Shown piece after piece: positions 25,641 through 34,118 of a stretch of 64,000 nucleotides of DNA. Within the stretch, counting starts at the first letter, position 1. Each line of letters starts with the position of its first letter. The DNA is from Chryseobacterium sp. Leaf405. Lineage in GTDB: Bacteria; Bacteroidota; Bacteroidia; Flavobacteriales; Weeksellaceae. Position numbers and translations under genes: made by a program. Below the pieces are notes generated by a model. The model was not told the origin of the DNA. It ran no database searches and saw nothing but the letters and a program-made list of their open reading frames with translations. The stretch covers positions 41,160-105,159 of the forward strand of contig NZ_LMQN01000020.1 of NCBI RefSeq assembly GCF_001425355.1. The letters are read 5' to 3'.

Positions 25641-27020
25641 CTACTGTAATTTTTCAAATACAATCTTTGGATTTTCATTATTGATAATTTCATCTTCAAA
25701 AGATTTCCAATCAGATGAAGAGATTTCTGCTTCCTTCGCAATCTCAACAAAAAATGCATAATCAGTTTTACTATTTTTAGCTTCTAATGCTTTCTTAATC
25801 ATTTTGTAAACTTTTTTTTCTCCAACTCTCTTTTCCAGAGCTAAAAGCATTATGGGAGCATACTTATATCGGTACGGCTCATCGATGTTCTCTGGTTTTG
25901 TGATCTTATTTAAAGGGATAAATACCTTTCCTGCCAGCGATTTCTCAGCATTTTTTATATAGGTTTCAGTTGCCTGTTTACCATATTCCTGTTCGGCCGC
26001 TTTTATAGAAAGATATTCCGGAAATGATTCCAGAAAAAACCATTTTAAAGATGAGTTGGGGTGCAATAGAGTTCCAAAATAATAATGCCCTAATTCATGC
26101 GCATAAAATGAATATTTAAAAATATGGTTGAATTTTTTTGTTTTGACATCAATTTCATTGTTGAATCGTCCGCCAGCCACAGCAATACTTGGAAAGGTTA
26201 CAAATCCCCAGGATCTGTCGGGACCATAAGGTTCAACTGCCTTATGTTGGATGAAAGTGATTTCTTGTTGGTAGGGAATATTAAGTTTGCCGGCATAAAA
26301 TGCTTTTATCGATGATATCTGCTGATTAAATGATTCTGCAATATCAGTCTGCATTTCTGCATTTAAAAAGCTGCTTTCTGAAAACTTTTGTATCTGATAA
26401 TCACCTGTAAACAGCATCAGTCCGACTGCCTTATCACTTTTGAAATGAGCTGTGGGACCAGGTTGTGCTTCCGAACCGTTAAGGAAAATTGTTTTACAGT
26501 CCAAACATTCAACATTCAGGTCATAAGTAACTTCATCCAATTCCCGTTCATTTTTAGTGTCATACATGACAGGATACCATTTGCTTTGCTCAGAAGCCCT
26601 TAATGTTTTACCATTTAGTGCGATAACGCCCTTGTAATCATAAAAGTTCAAAGGGTCTGTATAGATTGGAAAAGCGCCTGAATAGGTAATGTTAATTACT
26701 TTGGGAGCAGCAACATATTTTTTTCCATCATGAATTCGATAACTCAAATAATCATCACCAGGTAGATTATTATATCTTAGTACATTACCACTATCTCTAA
26801 ATAATTTAATATTCATGCCTCTGTTCAGATTAATGCGGAATGCAGTATCTAGTTTGGAAATATTGGATACATTGAGATCGGAGACGATAAGACCATCTTT
26901 CATCGAGATGCGAACCTTTCCACTGATATGAGGTGCTGTAGAATTTTGCGCAAAGATCTGATTGTAAATGAAAATCAAGAATATGAGTGCAAGGATCTTA
27001 CTATAGCCGTTTTGTTTCAT
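25641..27020 (-). CDS. Secreted gluzincin-type metallopeptidase
   Basis: A 459-residue protein with a Sec signal peptide (cleavage likely after FAQN). The centre carries the zinc motif HELGH at residues 308-312 and a downstream Glu in FLESFPEYLSIKAAEQ, about 23 residues later, the spacing of M1-like gluzincins. The N-terminal half (to about 210) is a beta-rich region like the front domain of M1 aminopeptidases; the C-terminus is helical. M1-like, but no GAMEN exopeptidase motif is seen, so it may be an endopeptidase or a divergent family. Next to a CPBP membrane protease gene on the same strand. Confidence 0.8.
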   Translation of the reverse strand: MKQNGYSKILALIFLIFIYNQIFAQNSTAPHISGKVRISMKDGLIVSDLNVSNISKLDTAFRINLNRGMNIKLFRDSGNVLRYNNLPGDDYLSYRIHDGKKYVAAPKVINITYSGAFPIYTDPLNFYDYKGVIALNGKTLRASEQSKWYPVMYDTKNERELDEVTYDLNVECLDCKTIFLNGSEAQPGPTAHFKSDKAVGLMLFTGDYQIQKFSESSFLNAEMQTDIAESFNQQISSIKAFYAGKLNIPYQQEITFIQHKAVEPYGPDRSWGFVTFPSIAVAGGRFNNEIDVKTKKFNHIFKYSFYAHELGHYYFGTLLHPNSSLKWFFLESFPEYLSIKAAEQEYGKQATETYIKNAEKSLAGKVFIPLNKITKPENIDEPYRYKYAPIMLLALEKRVGEKKVYKMIKKALEAKNSKTDYAFFVEIAKEAEISSSDWKSFEDEIINNENPKIVFEKLQ

Positions 27021-27072
27021 AGTTTTTTTATAGTTTTATTACTAATTTTAGATTTATAGTTGAACCTAATTT

Positions 27073-27729
27073 TTAAAATCCAGCTTTATACAGGTCTAAA
27101 AACGATGGTGCCGACAAGTTAAGGAAATCTACGAGAAAATGGGATAAGATCACCCATCTTAAACTGTTTGTTTTTTTGTAAGTAATTGACCAGACAATTC
27201 CCATTACAAAAGTTGATAGTGCTACTTCATATCCACGGAATAACTCTGACTGTATTCCGAAGACCAGATGATTTGCTGAGAAAAGAGTGCTGCTAAACAG
27301 GACAGACAAAAGCTTATTCCAGCTCCTCGTATAATTCAGCAAAAGTCCCCGCCAGTAGAACTCTTCCATCCAGGGATTGATGAGAGCAATCAGTATCCAG
27401 GGCAGCCAAACCGTCCAGTCATTCAAAAGGTGATTAAATTTTAAAAATATAGGGAGCGGAAGTAGCCCTAATATAACCGTAATTATAATCCATCCCCAAT
27501 TTGTGTTGCGATTTTTCAACCACTGTTTCACAGAAGCTGTACCTCCATATTTCAATACAAAAAACATAAACATACACCATTCTGTTAATATGATCGGAAT
27601 AAAAACCCATTTGCCAATCAAAGAACCAAAAACCAATGCTACAATAATATTGGTTGTGATAATAATAAACGGTGAGAAGATAACAAATTTCGAGTGGTAC
27701 AAAACATTTGAATGTGGATGGTAATTCAT
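27073..27729 (-). CDS. CPBP family intramembrane metalloprotease
   Basis: A 218-residue multi-pass membrane protein with about six hydrophobic segments. It has the CPBP (CAAX protease/bacteriocin-processing, ABI) signature: motif 1 WMEEFYWRG (EExxxR), motif 2 SANHLVFG with a conserved His, and motif 3 near ILSHFLVDFLN. Members are Rce1-type glutamate intramembrane proteases, often linked to peptide processing or self-immunity. The operon context with a secreted metallopeptidase is suggestive but gives no substrate. Confidence 0.85.
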   Translation of the reverse strand: MNYHPHSNVLYHSKFVIFSPFIIITTNIIVALVFGSLIGKWVFIPIILTEWCMFMFFVLKYGGTASVKQWLKNRNTNWGWIIITVILGLLPLPIFLKFNHLLNDWTVWLPWILIALINPWMEEFYWRGLLLNYTRSWNKLLSVLFSSTLFSANHLVFGIQSELFRGYEVALSTFVMGIVWSITYKKTNSLRWVILSHFLVDFLNLSAPSFLDLYKAGF

Positions 27730-27797
27730 TTTTTTTCTACAAATGTATTGTGCTCAGGAGTACTGTACGTCCGTACTTATAGATTAGGACTAAGAAA

Positions 27798-28913
27798 TTA
27801 GGAATTAAAATTTTTAAACTGAGATGGGGTCATTCCGGTTTCCTCCTTAAATATTTTATTGAATGTTGATTTGGAATTAAACCCGGATTCAAAGGCTATA
27901 CCAAGAATAGAGTAATGGTTGAACGCTGTGTTTTTTAGTTTTTGCTTTACTTCTTCCACACGGTATGAGTTGACAAATTGGTAAAAGTTGGTATTCAGAT
28001 TCTGGTTGATGACCCGGGATAACTGATTGGTGGATACATTTAGCAGCGATGATAATTTTACAAGACTTAGCTCCTCATCCAGATAAGGTTTTTCGAGAAG
28101 CATATATTCCAATAATTTTTCACTTAATATTTTTGACCTCTCATCAATCTGAATAATTTCTTCTTTCACTTTACTGCTCTTAATAATCCCGGAATCCTGA
28201 ACATAAATAATACTTTGTCGTAAACTGAAAAATACCATACATAATAAATATAAGGTCTGTATAGTTCCTATAATTTTAGAAATACTGTTTATGGGAAGAT
28301 AATTCCATCTCGTAGAAAGCGATAAAATGGTGATGATGGTAATGAAAAGAATAATAAGAGACAGGAGAATATACTTTAACCAATTGAAATTTATTTTTTC
28401 AATTGCGGAGTAGAAGTTAGGCAGCATTTTCTGATATTTTTTCAATGTAAAAAAACAGAGAATAATATAAACAACCGGAATGATCGCCATCGGAATGGTC
28501 AGAACATTCAATATGAATTCATTTTGAATAGCAGAATATGGCAGATGATTCTTGAATAGGATTTCATGAAAAAATAAGGAAGTGACCAAAAAACACACAT
28601 TGTACAGCAAATAAAATACAGCGTGTTTAATAATATGCTTTATATTAAATTCCAGCCCAAAAGTTAATCCGAGAGTATATAAATACAAAATACAGATGCT
28701 AAGTGTAGGCAGTGTGAAAAAAAAGGATTGAAGCTTTTGAGGAATGATGTCTGATGATAAATAATAAAAAAGGTTTGCTGCTGTTAGCAACAACCACAGT
28801 ACTAAATAATGATCGGAGCTCCTCCTATGCTTTTTTGACATAATAAGCAGAACACATAGAATAGCCGCTATAATGCCGGAAAATATCATATTATCAAAAA
28901 TGAAATTGTTCAC
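27798..28913 (-). CDS. Membrane-bound AraC-type regulator
   Basis: A 371-residue protein with about seven hydrophobic segments in residues 1-245 followed by a cytoplasmic AraC DNA-binding domain (LLNVSTNQLSRVINQNLNTN and IAFESGFNSKSTFNKIFKEETG). The track start is a GTG at 28913; an in-frame ATG nine codons in, at 28889, fits better with the -7 element at 28916-28923, which would put the transcription start close to the GTG. Regulators of this kind sense a signal through the membrane. Minus strand, downstream of nothing obvious; the CPBP and metallopeptidase genes follow and are candidate targets. Confidence 0.82.
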   Translation of the reverse strand: MNNFIFDNMIFSGIIAAILCVLLIMSKKHRRSSDHYLVLWLLLTAANLFYYLSSDIIPQKLQSFFFTLPTLSICILYLYTLGLTFGLEFNIKHIIKHAVFYLLYNVCFLVTSLFFHEILFKNHLPYSAIQNEFILNVLTIPMAIIPVVYIILCFFTLKKYQKMLPNFYSAIEKINFNWLKYILLSLIILFITIITILSLSTRWNYLPINSISKIIGTIQTLYLLCMVFFSLRQSIIYVQDSGIIKSSKVKEEIIQIDERSKILSEKLLEYMLLEKPYLDEELSLVKLSSLLNVSTNQLSRVINQNLNTNFYQFVNSYRVEEVKQKLKNTAFNHYSILGIAFESGFNSKSTFNKIFKEETGMTPSQFKNFNS

Positions 28914-28915
28914 TA

Positions 28916-28923
28916 CAAATTTA
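28916..28923 (-). promoter_or_regulatory. -7 element for the membrane AraC gene
   Basis: Reads TAAATTTG on the minus strand. A start about five bases downstream gives a leader of roughly 22 bases to the ATG at 28889 and leaves the GTG at 28913 at or before the transcript end. Confidence 0.42.
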
Positions 28924-29150
28924 TGCTGTAATTAAGTAACGTAACTTACAAATAAATTGATAACTATAGTGATCTTTATGATTAAATTTTACTGAGATGT
29001 CGTTTAATTGGTGAACTTTTTCCAAAATTAAAAAAGAGCAATATTGTAAATTAAAAAAGAATCCATCTGTAATTTCTTAGATAGAAAGATTATTCTACAA
29101 ATGTTTATCTTTTAAAGATGTATATTTACGTTGAGCCAAATCAATCACGT

Positions 29151-29828
29151 ATGAAACTGAATATTTATTATAGTTTAGCCCTACTGGTATTTTTGTCCTG
29201 TACACCGGATGGGAAGAAAGAGAAGGCTGTTCTGTCAGAGAAAGTCGGTCATAAGGTTCCTGTCAAGAAAAAATTTGACCTTTTCAATATCACTTTCAAA
29301 GAAACCCTCAAAGACGCAGGCTTAAATGTCAAGGAGGATAGACAGTCTGCAGAAACACTGGAAGGATATGGCACTTTTGTAAGTTCATCCCCTTATATTT
29401 TGATTTTTGACCATCAGTCCCTTTATGGGAAGAACGCTACAGATCAAAACCAATTGGTGATGCATTACAGCTTGAATGAAAAGGTGATTTCGGCAATCGA
29501 ATTGCATATGTATACATCTGATGCTTTAAAGAAGGTAGATTCGGTACTGATAAACAAATTCGGTGAGCCGGGTTTTACGGACAGTTACTCCAAGCATCCC
29601 GGTCTTGCTATAGATAAAAATGGAACGATGATGGATGGTCCTCGAGCTGATATTACTTACCAGGTATGGAAAAATACAAAGACCGGGATTTCTTATCATC
29701 TTCTACGAAATATGGGTTCTCATGGGCTTCGGTTTGCAGAACTGACGGTCATTAATGATAAAGGAAGTGATGCAGATAGCTGGATCAGATTTAAGAATTA
29801 CGATAAGTATCCAAAAAAATTCAACTAA
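29151..29828 (+). CDS. Lipoprotein of unknown function, tandem family member 1
   Basis: The start at 29151 is preferred over the in-frame ATG at 29118 because it begins a standard lipoprotein signal, MKLNIYYSLALLVFLSC. The 225-residue product has no family I recognise. Notable segments are FDLFNITFKETL near the start, HQSLYGKN, and VDSVLINKFGEPGF. The third gene of the tandem has FDLLSLELPVSES, GRSLYGSI and LEKSLVDKFGKTF in the same order, so the two are divergent paralogues; the second gene shares LKEKLGKPSG. Located 10 bases before the next gene. Confidence 0.7.
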   Translation: MKLNIYYSLALLVFLSCTPDGKKEKAVLSEKVGHKVPVKKKFDLFNITFKETLKDAGLNVKEDRQSAETLEGYGTFVSSSPYILIFDHQSLYGKNATDQNQLVMHYSLNEKVISAIELHMYTSDALKKVDSVLINKFGEPGFTDSYSKHPGLAIDKNGTMMDGPRADITYQVWKNTKTGISYHLLRNMGSHGLRFAELTVINDKGSDADSWIRFKNYDKYPKKFN

Positions 29829-29838
29829 CACATTAACT

Positions 29839-30537
29839 ATGAATAAATTCTCGGCAGTATTACTGACACTCATCTTTATAGGCTGTAATAAAACGACCCT
29901 TGATCTCGGTAAGATTGATTTCAGCCAGCCAGCTTCAGTATACCTTAAAGGGTCTAAAGGTGAACTGCAATACGGACACTGGGAACTGGCAAAAAACGAT
30001 GCGGCACAAGACGACCCGAAATTGAAGCTCGTAGGAAGGTCAGAGATAAGTACGGTTTACCGTATTACAAATTCTTCAGAAAAGAATCAGTTTTCTTTCC
30101 TTGGCTATCCTTCCATTGAAATGATGGGAATTGAAATGGTAGAGTATAAAAATAAGCTGGTATTTTATAGTATGTACCCGGAAGGAAAAAAAACTCCTGA
30201 AATCCTTTTAAAGCTTAAGGAGAAACTGGGCAAACCGAGTGGTGTAGTCCTTGATACCCTGGGAAAGACCAATATACTTTTACCGCCCATATTAAAGACC
30301 CTCCCTAAAAATGACATCAAATACTTCACAGATGAATATGGTGATCAACAGGTTTCTTTTCCTGAACATTATATATGGAAAAGAAACGGTATGCTTTACC
30401 AATTCACACTCTTGAAAGGTACAAAGATTGTTACCAATAAGATAGTAGCAATTGATATCAATGCTTTTAAGGACAGGATTATATTCGGGTATCATATGCC
30501 GGATAAGGATCCGATATTAGGAAATTATTTGAATTAA
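29839..30537 (+). CDS. Lipoprotein of unknown function, tandem family member 2
   Basis: The start at 29839 (not the longer frame from 29755) begins a clear lipoprotein signal, MNKFSAVLLTLIFIGC. Product 232 residues, beta-rich by appearance, no recognised domain. It shares with its neighbours a DLGKIDF-type opening and a LLKLKEKLGKP segment in the middle. It follows member 1 by 10 bases and is probably co-transcribed with it. Confidence 0.68.
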   Translation: MNKFSAVLLTLIFIGCNKTTLDLGKIDFSQPASVYLKGSKGELQYGHWELAKNDAAQDDPKLKLVGRSEISTVYRITNSSEKNQFSFLGYPSIEMMGIEMVEYKNKLVFYSMYPEGKKTPEILLKLKEKLGKPSGVVLDTLGKTNILLPPILKTLPKNDIKYFTDEYGDQQVSFPEHYIWKRNGMLYQFTLLKGTKIVTNKIVAIDINAFKDRIIFGYHMPDKDPILGNYLN

Positions 30538-30622
30538 TAGAAAAGTTGGGCACTGCTTAGCTGCCAACCTTATTGATAATAGGATTTGTCCTTGTAAATA
30601 AATTTAAAACTAAAAGAGAATT

Positions 30623-31336
30623 ATGATCACAACGAAAAAAATGAAGTTAAACGGATATCTAAGGATCATTGGGCTCATCCTATTTAGCTTAGTTTCGCAA
30701 CAGTCTTATGGACAAAAATTTGATCTGCTTTCACTCGAACTTCCAGTATCGGAGAGTAGTATCACTTCAAAAATTAAAATAGAAGACCAAAAATTTCAGT
30801 CAGTTAATTTAAGTGAATATCTTTCATTAGAAAAGGATGCGCTGAATTTTAATGGAAGATCGCTGTACGGCAGTATCGATAACAGTCCTGATACATCCTA
30901 TCTTGCCAATGGAGTAAAATTTTACATTGATAAAAAAACAAATCTTGTAGAGGCGTATCGTTTGGATATAAAAACTACTGCAGAAACTCGTCAATTGGAA
31001 AAGTCGCTGGTAGATAAATTTGGAAAAACTTTTTACTACTACAAAGATAAAGATATGAATTTCAGGATCTGGGAGTATAATGGCAGCACTTATTTTTTGG
31101 AAGTGAATGCAACAAGCGTTTATAATGGCCAGCATACCATCTCCGGAAATCTATGTGTTATCAGCAATAGATCAACGGAATTCTACAATAACTATTTGGC
31201 AGGTGGTTTTGGTTATTACGCTGATTATCTGAGAGCGAAGAAAAACACTAAGAAAAAGGGATATACCTATAACGACTTCTTAAATGAAATGAAAGCAGAA
31301 GACAGAGATTATTATCTGAAAAAAGTTGTCAGATAA
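30623..31336 (+). CDS. Secreted protein of unknown function, tandem family member 3
   Basis: A 237-residue protein with a Sec signal peptide rather than a lipobox (cleavage near QQSYGQ). The body resembles member 1: KFDLLSLELP, GRSLYGSIDN, KFYIDKKTNLVEAYRLDIK, SLVDKFGKTF and a WEYNGSTYFLEV segment that matches QVWKNTKTGISYHL in position. Function unknown. An adapter, secreted inhibitor or surface protein are all possible; the context gives no clue. Confidence 0.68.
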   Translation: MITTKKMKLNGYLRIIGLILFSLVSQQSYGQKFDLLSLELPVSESSITSKIKIEDQKFQSVNLSEYLSLEKDALNFNGRSLYGSIDNSPDTSYLANGVKFYIDKKTNLVEAYRLDIKTTAETRQLEKSLVDKFGKTFYYYKDKDMNFRIWEYNGSTYFLEVNATSVYNGQHTISGNLCVISNRSTEFYNNYLAGGFGYYADYLRAKKNTKKKGYTYNDFLNEMKAEDRDYYLKKVVR

Positions 31337-31486
31337 AGTATAGTATGTTGGTAGTCATTCGATTGTATTCTACATGATGTTGCAATGATTCAGATATTGA
31401 TAAATATTTTAAATGTTATTTATTTTAGGTCGTCGACAAGAAATATATTGCTTTTTCTTTAAAGATTGAAAGAAAAACGATTTACT

Positions 31487-31494
31487 TATATTTG
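31487..31494 (+). promoter_or_regulatory. Promoter -7 element for the PIG-L/symporter operon
   Basis: TATATTTG, a perfect TAnnTTTG, with ATTG at 31465-31468 (18-base spacer). The predicted transcript starts near 31499, which rules out the upstream TTG at 31492 and supports the ATG at 31513. Confidence 0.55.
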
Positions 31495-31512
31495 CCCGCA
31501 AAGCAAATTCAT

Positions 31513-34014
31513 ATGTTCAAAAAAGTAAGTACTGTATTTATCTTTGGATTTTATACAGTTTTTTGTTCGGCCCAACAGGTTCGACCTTCAAAATCATCTG
31601 AAATTTACCGCGAAATCAAAACGCTTAAACACCTGCCTAAAGTGTTGTACCTTGCGGCTCATCCCGATGATGAAAATACAGGATTACTTTCTTGGTTAAT
31701 CAACGATCAAAATGTGGAAACGGGCTACTTGTCTTTAACCAGAGGTGATGGCGGTCAGAATTTATTAGGCACAGAGCAGGGTGCTGCCTTGGGTTTAATC
31801 CGAACACACGAGCTTTTGGAGGCAAGAAAGTTAGACGGTGCCCAACAGTTTTTTACCCGAGCAATTGATTTCGGATTTTCTAAAAATACGACTGATACTT
31901 TTAAACAATGGAATGCAGACAATATTACAGCAGATGTGGTTTGGGTCATCCGTCAATTCCGTCCTGATGTGATTATTTGTCGTTTTCCACCTACTGCTGC
32001 TGCGGGTCACGGACAGCATGCTGCTTCGGCAGTGGTGGCAGAAAAAGCTTTTAAACTGGCAGGTGATAAAACCGCTTTCCCAGATCAACTGAAATATGTG
32101 AATGTTTGGCAGCCAAAACGCATCTTATGGAATACTTTCCGATTTGGAACCAACAATACAACGGCTGAAAATCAATTGAAAGTGACCGTGGGACAATATG
32201 ATGCGCAACTGGGAATGGGTTATGGTGAACTGGCAGGATTAAGCAGAAGTTTACATAAAAGTCAGGGTGCCGGAACACAGTCTGTAGCCGGCATCAAAAC
32301 TGAATATTTTTCTCACGTTGCAGGTGAACCAGCCAAATCAAGCCTTTTTGATGGATTGTCTAAAACGTGGACTTCACAAGGGAATTCTGATATTGACCAG
32401 TCATTAGATAAAATTATTTCTACTTTTAACTTTAATAATCCAGACCTTAGCTTGTCTGCATTGCTTTCATTGAGAAAAAAGGTTTTGGAACTAAAAGATG
32501 CAGATCTGAAAAGAGATAAACTTAAATCTCTTGACCATATTATTTTAAGCTGTGCCGGATTTATGGGCGAGGTGGTTACCAATCAGGCTGAAGCGGTTGC
32601 TGGAGATCATTATAATTTCAGACTAAATGTGATTTCAAGAGCTGAAAATCCTGTCGTTTTAGAAAATGTAAAATGGTTAAATCAATCAGAAAATTTTAAC
32701 AGAAAACTTTCAAAAGATTCTTTAATTACCATTCAGCATGATATTCAGATTCCTGCTAATGCAGCACTCACAGAACCTTATTGGTTGGCAAAACCAGCTG
32801 TGAATGCGGCAACATTCTCTGTTCCTAATGATACTTTAATAGGTTTACCCGAAGTAGAATCACCCCTAAATGTTTTGGTTGATTTAAAAATCGATTCGGA
32901 GAAATTTCAGGTTAAACTGCCTTTATCTTTCAAGAAATTAGATCCCGTTCGTGGAGATGTAGTTGAAGCTTTGCGTATTGTTCCTGCTTTGGAACTGAAA
33001 TTTACTCAACCGCTTTATTTAGTTAAAGAAAATGAAGATTTACCTGTGAGTTTAAATGTTAAGGTTAATTCCAATAAACAGTTCAATAATGGTAAAATTA
33101 ATCTGATTTATAATGGACAAAATTTAGGAGGTGTTGATGTAAAATCACTCAATGGAAAAGATACGACCATAGATTATTTGATTCCAAAAGCTAAACTTGC
33201 CTCAATAAAATCAAATCAGTTGCAGTTGGATGCCAATTTTGTTTCAGATGGAATCACGTATAATAAAAAACAAGTATTAATTCAATATCCGCATTTACCT
33301 TCTTTACAGTATTTTGCGCCTGCAACAGTAGCGGTTATGAAAGGCGATATTCAGTCTAAGGTTAAAAAAGTGGGTTATGTACAAGGTGCAGGAGATTTCA
33401 TTCCTGAGTTTCTACGCATTGCTGGTATTCAGGTAGATGTATTAAAGGATGAAGATTTTTATGGCAATTCAAATGAATCTGGAAACGGCAGTCAAAACAA
33501 GTTGTCACAGTATGATGCCATTATTTTTGGTGTTCGTGCCAATAATACAGAAAAAAAACTGGGTCGCTGGATGCCATTTTTATGGTCTTATGTAAAAGCC
33601 GGAGGTAATCTGGTGATGCAGTATAACACCAATCAGGATACAACCGTTGATCAATTGGGAGTGTATAATTTTACGATTGCCAATAAACGTGTTACCGAGG
33701 AAAATGCTGAGGTTAAATTTTTAAATCCTAATCATAAATTACTGAATTTTCCAAACAAAATTACGACAAATGATTTTAAAGGTTGGGTTCAGGAACGTGG
33801 TGCCTATTTCCCTGTTCAATGGGATTCAGCGTATGAACCGCTTTTTGAAATGCACGACACAGGTGAAGAACCTTTACAGGGATCAACTTTATATGCCAAA
33901 TACGGGAAGGGTAATTTTATTTACACACCTTTGGCATTTTTCAGACAACTTGCTGCGGGAAATGTTGGGGCAGCCCGTTTATTTTTAAACTTTTTATCTG
34001 CACAGAAAAACTAA
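31513..34014 (+). CDS. Secreted PIG-L family deacetylase with large C-terminal extension
   Basis: An 833-residue protein when started at the ATG at 31513. A signal peptide (VSTVFIFGFYTVFCSAQQ) is followed by a PIG-L/LmbE deacetylase domain at about 40-300 with the zinc motif AHPDDE (H50, D52, D53) and a second His in GHGQHAASA. The remaining about 500 residues are beta-rich and end in a ThuA-like or glutamine-amidotransferase-like region (YDAIIFGVRANN). It should remove acetyl groups from amino sugars outside the cytoplasm. It overlaps a 34-residue ORF which in turn overlaps a sodium symporter gene, suggesting deacetylation followed by uptake. Confidence 0.86.
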   Translation: MFKKVSTVFIFGFYTVFCSAQQVRPSKSSEIYREIKTLKHLPKVLYLAAHPDDENTGLLSWLINDQNVETGYLSLTRGDGGQNLLGTEQGAALGLIRTHELLEARKLDGAQQFFTRAIDFGFSKNTTDTFKQWNADNITADVVWVIRQFRPDVIICRFPPTAAAGHGQHAASAVVAEKAFKLAGDKTAFPDQLKYVNVWQPKRILWNTFRFGTNNTTAENQLKVTVGQYDAQLGMGYGELAGLSRSLHKSQGAGTQSVAGIKTEYFSHVAGEPAKSSLFDGLSKTWTSQGNSDIDQSLDKIISTFNFNNPDLSLSALLSLRKKVLELKDADLKRDKLKSLDHIILSCAGFMGEVVTNQAEAVAGDHYNFRLNVISRAENPVVLENVKWLNQSENFNRKLSKDSLITIQHDIQIPANAALTEPYWLAKPAVNAATFSVPNDTLIGLPEVESPLNVLVDLKIDSEKFQVKLPLSFKKLDPVRGDVVEALRIVPALELKFTQPLYLVKENEDLPVSLNVKVNSNKQFNNGKINLIYNGQNLGGVDVKSLNGKDTTIDYLIPKAKLASIKSNQLQLDANFVSDGITYNKKQVLIQYPHLPSLQYFAPATVAVMKGDIQSKVKKVGYVQGAGDFIPEFLRIAGIQVDVLKDEDFYGNSNESGNGSQNKLSQYDAIIFGVRANNTEKKLGRWMPFLWSYVKAGGNLVMQYNTNQDTTVDQLGVYNFTIANKRVTEENAEVKFLNPNHKLLNFPNKITTNDFKGWVQERGAYFPVQWDSAYEPLFEMHDTGEEPLQGSTLYAKYGKGNFIYTPLAFFRQLAAGNVGAARLFLNFLSAQKN

Positions 34015-34118
34015 TGAATAAGCAACTTAAAAACTGGAAGATCTGGTACATCCTATTAGCTGTTGCGTTAATAGGTCAGATCGCATTTTATTATTGGTTT
34101 ACTAAATTCTGGGCATGA
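34014..34118 (+). CDS. 34-residue single-pass membrane protein between PIG-L and the symporter
   Basis: A small ORF linking two genes by overlaps at both ends: its ATG (34014) shares one base with the stop of the deacetylase, and its TGA (34116-34118) overlaps the ATG (34115) of the symporter. The peptide starts MNKQLKNWKIWY and has one hydrophobic helix (ILLAVALIGQIAFYYWF) with positive charges on the N-side, so N-in topology is likely. The tight coupling and composition argue that it is real. It is probably an accessory subunit of the symporter, as small membrane proteins are for several transporters; that role is inference. Confidence 0.65.
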   Translation: MNKQLKNWKIWYILLAVALIGQIAFYYWFTKFWA

